Source: Acidiphilium sp. CAG:727 (GTDB lineage Bacteria; Bacillota; Clostridia; Christensenellales; Borkfalkiaceae). Taken from it: a stretch of 8,770 nucleotides of DNA. The translations under genes were made by a program, and so were the position numbers. Under the pieces are notes generated by a model. That model searched no databases. It had not been told where the DNA came from and was given only the letters and a program-made list of their open reading frames with translations. The stretch is from assembly GCA_000437515.1 (NCBI GenBank), contig FR898421.1:1-8770 (forward strand). The letters run 5' to 3'. This document shows positions 1 through 4,868 of this stretch, in pieces (position 1 is the first letter of the stretch; every line of letters begins with the position of its first letter).

Positions 1-3
1 CGA

Positions 4-60
4 GCCGCCTCTCTCGCTTCAACCGGAGATCGTACTCCCGGAAGGGTTGTTCCCCGCGGA
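4..60. repeat. Degraded copy of a GC-rich dispersed intergenic repeat
   Basis: This stretch aligns without gaps to 1701-1757, with 47 of 57 positions identical by hand count. The shared core is ACTCCCGGAAGGG (34-46) followed by CCGCGGA. The hairpin that is perfect in the other copy is damaged here, with mismatches and a wobble in the arms. No coding frame is convincing. It lies downstream of the aldolase terminator and is cut by the window edge, so its true left end is unknown. It is probably a non-coding, MITE-like or REP-like element; no transposase is visible. Confidence 0.6.
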
Positions 61-75
61 ATTTATACATAAAAT

Positions 76-118
76 AAAAAAGCCGAAACGCAGGATTTTT
101 CCTGTATTTCGGCTTTTA
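76..118 (-). terminator. Intrinsic terminator of the aldolase gene
   Basis: Arms 78-88 and 107-117 pair perfectly over 11 bp around AAAAGCCGAAA. A further inner 5-bp stem pairs 91-95 with 100-104. Read on the minus strand, the hairpin starts about 23 nt after the aldolase stop codon and ends in a T-rich run (complement of 71-81), as expected for Rho-independent termination. Confidence 0.85.
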
Positions 119-140
119 AGTTAAAGTCTTTGATTATCGA

Positions 141-1115
141 TTATAAACATTCGTCGGCTTTGCCTGCGCAACCGAGTACGTCTTTGAGTTTGTGGCGAAC
201 GAGTTCTTTTACGTTTGCTCTCGCAACTTTAAGGTATTCTCTCGGATCGAACTTGTCGGGATGTTCAACGAAGAACTTTCTGATAGAGCCCGTCATCGCA
301 AGGCGTATATCAGAGTCGATATTGATTTTGCATACGGCAAGTTTGGCGGCTTCGCGAAGTTGATCTTCGGGTACGCCTACCGCGTCGGGCATTTTGCCGC
401 CGAATTCGTTGATCATCGCAACGTATTCCTGCGGAACGGATGACGCGCCGTGAAGAACTATCGGGAAGTTGGGTAAACGTTTCGAAACCTCTTCGAGTAT
501 ATCGAAACGAAGCGGAGGCGGGCAAAGTATGCCTTTTTCGTTTCTCGTGCATTGATCGGGTTTGAACTTGTACGCGCCGTGCGACGTTCCGATTGCGATA
601 GCAAGACTGTCAACGCCGGTGTGGTTTACGAAATCCTGAACTTCTTCGGGACGAGTATAAGAACCTTCCGCATGGCTTACTTCGTCTTCGATGCCCGCCA
701 AAGTGCCGAGTTCGCCTTCGACCGTAACGTTGTACTTATGGGCGTATTCTACGACTTTTCTCGTAACCTCGATATTCTTTTCGTAAGGAAGCGCAGAACC
801 GTCTATCATAACCGATGTGAAGCCCCCGTCTATGCAGGCTTTGCAGGTGTCGAAGTCGGGACCGTGGTCGAGGTGAAGAACGATAGGAACGTTCGGACAT
901 TCTTTAACCGCAGCCTCTACGAGTTTTACGAGGTAGGTGTGGTTGGCGTAGGCTCTCGCCCCCTTACTTACCTGAAGAATAACGGGCGCGTTTTCTTCTT
1001 TGCACGCTTCGGTAATCCCTTGAACGATTTCCATATTATTGACGTTGAACGCGCCTATGGCGTAACCGCCCTTATAAGCCGCTTTGAACATCTTTTCAGA
1101 ATTGACTAAAGGCAT
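141..1115 (-). CDS. fba: Class II fructose-1,6-bisphosphate aldolase
   Basis: This cytosolic zinc enzyme reversibly splits fructose 1,6-bisphosphate into dihydroxyacetone phosphate and glyceraldehyde 3-phosphate in glycolysis and gluconeogenesis. The 324-residue protein is a full-length class II aldolase. It opens with the typical GAFNVNN (21-27). HLDHG (81-85) supplies the catalytic Asp83 and zinc ligand His84. VEGELG (132-137) follows, then the zinc-ligand histidines in GTSHG (His179) and LHGASS (His222). The phosphate-binding region KINIDSD lies near 263-269. The C-terminal half, with MPDAVGVP and FVEHPDKFDPREYL, resembles the roughly 320-residue branch that includes the Giardia enzyme rather than the shorter Bacillus form. 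The start is set by GGAGGT seven to eight bases upstream (complement of 1121-1126). The gene is monocistronic, between its own promoter and terminator, and is divergent from the leader RNA and TM1266-family gene. Confidence 0.96.
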   Translation of the reverse strand: MPLVNSEKMFKAAYKGGYAIGAFNVNNMEIVQGITEACKEENAPVILQVSKGARAYANHTYLVKLVEAAVKECPNVPIVLHLDHGPDFDTCKACIDGGFTSVMIDGSALPYEKNIEVTRKVVEYAHKYNVTVEGELGTLAGIEDEVSHAEGSYTRPEEVQDFVNHTGVDSLAIAIGTSHGAYKFKPDQCTRNEKGILCPPPLRFDILEEVSKRLPNFPIVLHGASSVPQEYVAMINEFGGKMPDAVGVPEDQLREAAKLAVCKINIDSDIRLAMTGSIRKFFVEHPDKFDPREYLKVARANVKELVRHKLKDVLGCAGKADECL

Positions 1116-1144
1116 ATTTGACCTCCAAAAATTTTATCGTAAAC

Positions 1145-1173
1145 ATTATACATCATTTTATATAAAACCGCAA
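1145..1173 (-). promoter_or_regulatory. Sigma-A promoter of the aldolase gene
   Basis: On the minus strand the complement of 1145-1150 is a perfect TATAAT. It lies 17 bases from TTGCGG (complement of 1168-1173), a -35 box matching only its first three bases. The predicted start is near 1138, giving a short untranslated leader that contains the GGAGGT ribosome site. The promoter is nearly back to back with the promoter at 1184-1212. Confidence 0.65.
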
Positions 1174-1183
1174 ATAAATTCGC

Positions 1184-1212
1184 TTGACATTTTATTTATT
1201 TTTAGTTATAAT
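1184..1212 (+). promoter_or_regulatory. Perfect consensus sigma-A promoter
   Basis: TTGACA (1184-1189) and TATAAT (1207-1212) are separated by exactly 17 bases, so all twelve positions match the housekeeping consensus. The start is predicted near 1217-1219. About 165 bases of untranslated leader separate it from the TM1266-family gene. A promoter this strong in front of a small regulator fits either an abundant small RNA or control by attenuation. Confidence 0.88.
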
Positions 1213-1216
1213 AAGC

Positions 1217-1356
1217 GCGCTGAATCGATGATTCGTCCGGAGAGAAAGCGTAAAATAACAAGATACCCTTTTGCTGGAATACTATTTTTGCAAACGGCAT
1301 ATCGTCGATAAAAATTTTGCGCATACTCTTTTCGGGTATGCGTTTGTTTTTTGTTT
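1217..1356 (+). ncRNA. Structured leader RNA, candidate riboswitch, attenuator or small RNA
   Basis: The transcript from the consensus promoter would run about 135 nt to an intrinsic terminator before reaching any gene. A long-range helix closes the domain: 1224-1232 pairs with 1301-1309 over 9 bp, including one G-U pair. Three more pairs (1235-1237 with 1296-1298) follow after a 2x2 internal loop. Inside is a small stem TTTGC/GCAAA (1270-1274 with 1290-1294). AUACCC (1263-1268) is complementary to GGGUAU (1334-1339) in the terminator's 3' arm, so a competing antiterminator can form. This is the usual layout of a transcriptional riboswitch, but I recognise no known class: there is no T-box GGUACCGCG core and no cobalamin, c-di-GMP, fluoride or ZTP signature. 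A stand-alone small RNA with read-through remains possible. The pairings were found by eye and not computed. Confidence 0.5.
1319..1356 (+). terminator. Intrinsic terminator inside the leader, upstream of the TM1266-family gene
   Basis: Arms 1320-1328 and 1334-1342 form a 9-bp stem around CGCATAC/GTATGCG, including one wobble pair, with a five-base loop. TTTGTTTTTTGTTT follows directly. The hairpin lies between a consensus promoter and a good ribosome site (GGGAG, 1367-1371), so the downstream gene would be expressed only on read-through or antitermination. Confidence 0.75.
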
Positions 1357-1381
1357 AATTTCATACGGGAGTGCATTTATC

Positions 1382-1630
1382 ATGAGAATAGCGGTAATAG
1401 GTATAGTGGTCGAAAAAGACCGAAGCGCGGCTGAACGGGTAAATAAAATTTTATCCGAGTACGGCGATTATATCGTCGGAAGAATGGGCGTACCCGATAA
1501 AGAAAATCACGTTTTCGTCATAAGCGTAATCGTGAAAGCAACTAACGAAATCGTATCGGCTATAACGGGCAAACTGGGGCGAATCGAAAACGTTACGGTT
1601 AAATCCGCAGTTACCACCGTCGAAGTGTAA
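1382..1630 (+). CDS. TM1266-family putative iron-only hydrogenase system regulator
   Basis: This is an 82-residue, single-domain protein with an ACT-like or ferredoxin-fold pattern. It has an N-terminal strand MRIAVIGIVVE, a helix with AAERVNKILSEYGDYIVGRMGVP, a central strand HVFVISVIVK, a second helix and a final strand. The end, KLGRIENVTVKSA, is characteristic of the family named after Thermotoga TM1266, which is often found beside [FeFe]-hydrogenase maturation genes. Its biochemical function is not established; 'regulator' is inferred from genomic context in other species. The start chosen is the ATG at 1382, ten bases after GGGAG (1367-1371). A longer in-frame opening from 1271 would cross the terminator hairpin and has no support. 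No hydrogenase gene lies in the window. No clear terminator follows, so transcription might continue into the ABC genes. Confidence 0.85.
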   Translation: MRIAVIGIVVEKDRSAAERVNKILSEYGDYIVGRMGVPDKENHVFVISVIVKATNEIVSAITGKLGRIENVTVKSAVTTVEV

Positions 1631-1638
1631 TTGCAGGG

Positions 1639-1757
1639 TGTCATTCTGAACGTAGTGAAGCCCCCTAGGCAGGTCGCCCCCTCTTCGTCGCGCCACGCGC
1701 GCCACCTCTCCCGTTTCAACGGGAGAGCATACTCCCGGAAGGGCAGTTTACCGCGGA
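1639..1757. repeat. GC-rich composite dispersed repeat with hairpin
   Basis: The stretch starts with TCATTCTGAACGTAGTGAAG (1641-1660), which resembles the short TCATTCTGA-GCGAAG words found many times in intergenic DNA of many Clostridia. It continues through a GC-rich block to a perfect 10-bp hairpin (1706-1715 with 1718-1727, around CTCTCCCGTT). It then shares the ACTCCCGGAAGGG...CCGCGGA segment with 4-60; the shared part is 1701-1757. The local GC content is well above that of the surrounding DNA, consistent with an inserted element. The hairpin lacks a following T run, so it is unlikely to be a terminator. There is no transposase or recognisable target-site duplication. Confidence 0.65.
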
Positions 1758-1803
1758 GTGTATCTTACAAATAAAAAAAAGAAAAAATTTAAGGAGTATA
1801 TTT

Positions 1804-2814
1804 ATGAAAAAATTCGTAGCGTTACTTATAAGTATCGTAACGGTCTTCACGCTTGCGGCGTGTGGCAAAAAGAACAATTCCGAAATCGATTGGACTAAGA
1901 CGTCTTTGAAATCGTCCTACACGATCGGCGCAGTCGAGGGCGCTCCGACTTTATCGCTCGTGAACGTGGCGGACGGCGGGTTTACTTATACCGATAACGA
2001 CAAGAGCGTTACTACCGACGTCACCGTAGCCGCCGACGCTACGGCCGTCGTTGCAAATCTTATAAACGGAACTTACGATATGGCGATTTTGCCGATAAAC
2101 AACGCCGCCGAGATTTACGACAATAGCGGTAAACACGAATTTCGTCTTGCCACCGTCAACGTTTTCGGAGTGCTTTATATGATTGGCAAAGAAGATATAG
2201 ACGAAAATATGAATAACCTTAAAGGCGAAGTGGTTTATTGCGTCGGTTTCGGGGGAACGCCCGGACTTGTTCTTAAACACCTTCTCGAAAAGAACGATAT
2301 TTCATACGAAGTCGGTAACAATGCGACGGATAAAGACAAAGTTTATATACATCCGGTTGCCGGCGGTCCGGAGGTTATTCAGGGTCTTAACGGCGGAGCA
2401 ACGAAATTTGCGGTTCTCGGCGAACCTGCGGTTACGCAGGTAAGCGGAAAAACCGGGGCTTCCGTCGTTCTCGATTTCAAAAAAGAATGGCAAAAATTCC
2501 ATGGGGCGAACTCGACGTTTACTCAGGCGGGATTGGTCGTAAACGTAAATAAAGTAAATAAAAAATACGTTGAGGCTCTTGTCGGACACCTTAAAAACAA
2601 TAAAGCGTATTTATACGCAAACACCGATAAAATCCCCGCGAAGTTGAAGTCGATGGGCAGTACCGGTCCGATTTCAAAACTTACCTATAACGAAACTATT
2701 CTTGACAGGTGTAGTTCGGATTGTAAGACGGCGACTTCAATGAGAGCAAATATCGAGGCGTTTTTGGCAGCCAATAACGTCGGACTTCCGGGCGGATCTT
2801 TCTATTGTCTGTAA
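1804..2814 (+). CDS. ABC transporter substrate-binding lipoprotein, NitT/TauT-like
   Basis: This 336-residue extracytoplasmic protein would capture a small substrate and deliver it to the permease encoded next. It has a lipoprotein signal: a lysine start, a hydrophobic core and the lipobox LAAC with Cys20 for lipid attachment. The mature part fits the periplasmic-binding type 2 fold of the nitrate/sulfonate/thiamine-precursor group. It has an early strand SYTIGAVEGAPTL, the dissection YDMAILPINNAAEIY (91-105), then FGGTPGLVLKHLLEKN (149-164), a common motif of that group, and FAVLGEPAV (202-210). Cysteines 303, 307 and 335 near the C-terminus could form a disulfide or bind a ligand. AAGGAG (1791-1796) sits seven bases before the ATG. 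The substrate cannot be read from the sequence. No separate promoter is evident in 1758-1803. Confidence 0.9.
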   Translation: MKKFVALLISIVTVFTLAACGKKNNSEIDWTKTSLKSSYTIGAVEGAPTLSLVNVADGGFTYTDNDKSVTTDVTVAADATAVVANLINGTYDMAILPINNAAEIYDNSGKHEFRLATVNVFGVLYMIGKEDIDENMNNLKGEVVYCVGFGGTPGLVLKHLLEKNDISYEVGNNATDKDKVYIHPVAGGPEVIQGLNGGATKFAVLGEPAVTQVSGKTGASVVLDFKKEWQKFHGANSTFTQAGLVVNVNKVNKKYVEALVGHLKNNKAYLYANTDKIPAKLKSMGSTGPISKLTYNETILDRCSSDCKTATSMRANIEAFLAANNVGLPGGSFYCL

Positions 2815-3587
2815 TGAAATCGTTACTGAAAATAATTTATCCGCTTCTTTCGGTCGCGTTGTTTGCGTTCGGTTATTACCTGCTGTCGCTCAGATTGGAC
2901 AGTAAAATAGCCGCTCCGCAAATAGATCTGATCGTGAAAGAAACGGGTAAAATAATAGCCGAAAAAACGTTCGCCAAAACCGTATTTTCCACTCTGTGGC
3001 GGGCGGTATACGGCTTTATGATTTCTCTCTTTATAGCGACGGTATTCGCCGTTATTGCCGGCGCCGGCGAAATAATAGAAAAATTGCTGTATCCGCTTAC
3101 GCTTATTTCGAGAGCGATACCGACCATGTCGATTATTTTACTTTGCCTTATATGGCTTAAAGCGGATAAAACGCCGGTTGCCGTGTCCGTAGTAATAGTT
3201 TTCCCAATGCTTTATTCGTTGCTTTTAAGCGCGATAAAATCGGTAAACGACGATATGAAAGACGTGATACGGGTATATCGCGTTCCCAAGTTTAAGGCTT
3301 TGGTAAAATATTATATTCCGAGCGTATTTATACTTGCTTTTCCGCAACTCGTAACTACGCTTTCATTCAATATCAAACTCACGATTTCGGGCGAAGCGCT
3401 CGCTTATACGTCGGGCAGTATCGGCGTTCAGATGAAACTCGCCAACGGCAATTTCAATACCGCCAACTTACTTGCCTGGACTATTGTGTCGGTGCTTCTC
3501 GGATTTGCGGTCGAATTGATCCTGAAAGCCTTATATAAAATCGGGGAGAGGGTGCGCTATGGATATCGTAATAGAAAATTTAACTAA
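2814..3587 (+). CDS. ABC transporter permease, NitT/TauT-like
   Basis: This is the inner-membrane channel subunit of the importer, 257 residues from the ATG. About six hydrophobic segments can be seen: the N-terminal IIYPLLSVALFAFGYYLL, then VYGFMISLFIATVFAVIAG, LTLISRAIPTMSIILLCLIWL, VAVSVVIVFPMLYSLLL, the IPSVFILAFPQLV region, and LLAWTIVSVLLGFAVELIL. The loop around VIRVYRVPKFKALVKYYIPSVF matches the EAA-type coupling helix that docks on the ATPase. The ATG overlaps the lipoprotein stop as TAATG, implying translational coupling. An in-frame TTG at 2805 has better spacing from GGCGGA (2791-2796) and is an alternative start adding three residues. The 3' end overlaps the ATPase gene by 29 bases. 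Confidence 0.9.
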   Translation: MKSLLKIIYPLLSVALFAFGYYLLSLRLDSKIAAPQIDLIVKETGKIIAEKTFAKTVFSTLWRAVYGFMISLFIATVFAVIAGAGEIIEKLLYPLTLISRAIPTMSIILLCLIWLKADKTPVAVSVVIVFPMLYSLLLSAIKSVNDDMKDVIRVYRVPKFKALVKYYIPSVFILAFPQLVTTLSFNIKLTISGEALAYTSGSIGVQMKLANGNFNTANLLAWTIVSVLLGFAVELILKALYKIGERVRYGYRNRKFN

Positions 3588-4251
3588 AAAATACGGAGAT
3601 AAGACGATTTTCGATAATTTCGGCGTAACGTTTCCCGAGAATAAAATATCCGTTGTTATGGGCAGGTCTGGCGCGGGTAAGACCACGCTTCTTAATTGTA
3701 TCGCGGGGCTTACGACCTTTCAGGGCGAAATTAAAAACGCGGATAAAACGGCGTACGTCTTTCAGGAAGACAGGCTCGTTCCGTTTATGAGCGTTTACGA
3801 AAATCTCGATTTCACGCTCGATAAATCCGTCCCCGGTGAAGTAAGAAAACGATTGATATTCGACACGGTAAAATCCGTCGGGCTCGGAGATAAAATCGGG
3901 TCTTTACCGAAAGAACTTTCGGGCGGACAAAAAAAGAGAGTGTCGCTCGCGCGGGCGTTTCTGTCCGACGCGCCGATACTTTTAACCGACGAACCGCTCA
4001 ACTCGCTCGATTACGGGCTCAGGTTAAAGACGATTGATTTGCTGCTCGATATGCTCGATAAAAGCCCTAAAACCGTAATTTACGTTACGCACGATATAGA
4101 TGAAGCGTTATCGCTTGCCGATAAGATTTTCTTTGTCGGCGAAAGCGGAGCGATTTTCGATTACGAATTTACTTCGCCTGCAAAAAACAGGGATATTTTG
4201 TCGGAAAATTGTTCGCTCGTAAAGAGAAAACTTATAGATTTGTTCGTATAA
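3559..4251 (+). CDS. ABC transporter ATP-binding protein, NitT/TauT-like
   Basis: This cytoplasmic ATPase drives the importer. All nucleotide-binding motifs of the 230-residue protein are intact: Walker A GRSGAGKT (35-42), Q-loop glutamine in VFQED (Gln69), signature LSGGQ (120-124), Walker B ILLTDEP (140-146) with Glu145, and the switch histidine in VTHD (His178). The length is slightly below the roughly 250 residues usual for SsuB/TauB relatives, and there is no C-terminal regulatory domain. The start is supported by GGGGAGAGG (3543-3551) and by the overlap with the end of the permease gene. Spacing and overlaps show one operon with the lipoprotein and permease. No convincing terminator follows, so read-through into mazF is possible. 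Confidence 0.93.
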   Translation: MDIVIENLTKKYGDKTIFDNFGVTFPENKISVVMGRSGAGKTTLLNCIAGLTTFQGEIKNADKTAYVFQEDRLVPFMSVYENLDFTLDKSVPGEVRKRLIFDTVKSVGLGDKIGSLPKELSGGQKKRVSLARAFLSDAPILLTDEPLNSLDYGLRLKTIDLLLDMLDKSPKTVIYVTHDIDEALSLADKIFFVGESGAIFDYEFTSPAKNRDILSENCSLVKRKLIDLFV

Positions 4252-4339
4252 AAAAGAAATAGCCGTCGATAATCGATTCGAAATAACCCCTTTTACTTCA
4301 GATTACATAAAATGATAGTAGGGGCTGCGGAGGATCGAT

Positions 4340-4690
4340 ATGATAAGAAGAGGCGAGTTATACTACGCCGATCTTTCGCCCGTCGTCGGTAGCGAGCAGG
4401 GCGGCGTAAGACCGATTCTCGTCGTGCAGAACGACGTGGGAAACAAATATAGCCCCACCGTCATAGCGGCGGCGGTAACGAGTAAACTCAACAAAGCAAG
4501 ACTTCCTACGCATATAGAACTGTGCGCGGAGGACTACGGTCTTACGAAAGATTCGGTTATATTGCTTGAACAAATAAGAACGCTCGACAAGCGCAGGCTT
4601 AAAGAGCGGATAGGAGCGCTCGACCCCGCTTTAATGCGTCGGGTCGACGTTGCGTTGAAAATCAGTCTCGGATTTGCTGAAACGGTATAA
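4340..4690 (+). CDS. mazF: MazF/EndoA-type endoribonuclease toxin, no partner visible
   Basis: This is a 116-residue sequence-specific mRNA interferase of the MazF/PemK family, very close in pattern and length to Bacillus subtilis EndoA (NdoA). It starts with RRGELYYADLSPVVGSEQGG, where the Arg and the SEQGG loop contribute to RNA cleavage. It continues with RPILVVQND, then PTVIAAAVTS, where Thr/Ser residues complete the active site, and ILLEQIRTLDKRRL. GGAGG (4329-4333) lies six bases before the ATG. In Bacillus relatives an antitoxin gene (EndoAI/MazE) lies directly upstream. Here the 88 bases between the ATPase stop and this start are too short to encode one, and the gene downstream is not an antitoxin. 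The gene appears intact and is followed by a strong terminator. The antitoxin may be encoded elsewhere or be absent. Confidence 0.93.
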   Translation: MIRRGELYYADLSPVVGSEQGGVRPILVVQNDVGNKYSPTVIAAAVTSKLNKARLPTHIELCAEDYGLTKDSVILLEQIRTLDKRRLKERIGALDPALMRRVDVALKISLGFAETV

Positions 4691-4694
4691 TTCA

Positions 4695-4729
4695 GGCGGC
4701 GGAGTTAATTTTAACCCCGCCGCTTTTCT
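4695..4729 (+). terminator. Strong intrinsic terminator after mazF
   Basis: Arms 4696-4702 and 4717-4723 pair over 7 GC-rich bases (GCGGCGG with CCGCCGC). After one A-C mismatch the stem continues for 4 more pairs (4704-4707 with 4712-4715). TTTTCT follows. The hairpin starts five bases after the mazF stop and separates it from nadE. Confidence 0.88.
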
Positions 4730-4762
4730 CATTAACAAGTTGATTTTTTATCATTCAACGCG

Positions 4763-4800
4763 TTTGCGGCAAGATTTTCAGGTCTTGTCGCAAAATTTTT
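4763..4800 (+). terminator. Second terminator-like hairpin between mazF and nadE
   Basis: TTTGCGGCAAGA (4763-4774) pairs with TCTTGTCGCAAA (4783-4794) over 12 bp including one wobble, followed by ATTTTT. It could be a back-up terminator in tandem with 4695-4729. It ends only about 15 bases before the nadE -35 box, so a regulatory role at that promoter is also possible. Confidence 0.55.
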
Positions 4801-4810
4801 CGCAAAATAC

Positions 4811-4846
4811 TTGACTGTATATATCAAAAATGATAAAATTTTATCA
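4811..4846 (+). promoter_or_regulatory. nadE promoter with overlapping palindromic operator
   Basis: TTGACT (4811-4816), a 17-base spacer and TAAAAT (4834-4839) form a good sigma-A promoter. The TG at 4831-4832 gives it an extended -10. The perfect 16-base palindrome TGATAAAATTTTATCA (4831-4846) covers the whole -10 box and the expected start near 4846. A third half-site, TATCA (4822-4826), sits in the spacer and makes an inverted repeat with TGATA (4831-4835). A protein bound here would block RNA polymerase. The nearest DNA-binding domain is the XRE-type domain at the start of NadE itself, so autoregulation is a natural but untested inference. Confidence 0.7.
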
Positions 4847-4868
4847 AAACTAATAATCAGGTGCGATT

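Noticed and set aside
552..1109. 185-codon open frame on the plus strand inside the aldolase gene
   Set aside because: It is opposite to a clearly conserved enzyme, has biased Arg/Phe/Val composition, and has no ribosome site or homologous pattern.
1217..1356. Leader RNA as 6S RNA, T-box or ribozyme
   Set aside because: It is shorter than usual 6S RNA and has a separate terminator, the T-box core is missing, and hammerhead CUGAUGA and GAAA elements do not fall in the required order around a closing stem.
1271..1381. N-terminal extension of the TM1266-family protein from 1271
   Set aside because: It would translate across the terminator hairpin, is hydrophobic and unlike the family, and has no ribosome site. 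The ATG at 1382 has GGGAG at proper spacing and gives the normal 82-residue length.
1706..1727. Perfect 10-bp hairpin as a terminator of the TM1266-family gene
   Set aside because: No T run follows on either strand, and the hairpin belongs to the dispersed repeat.
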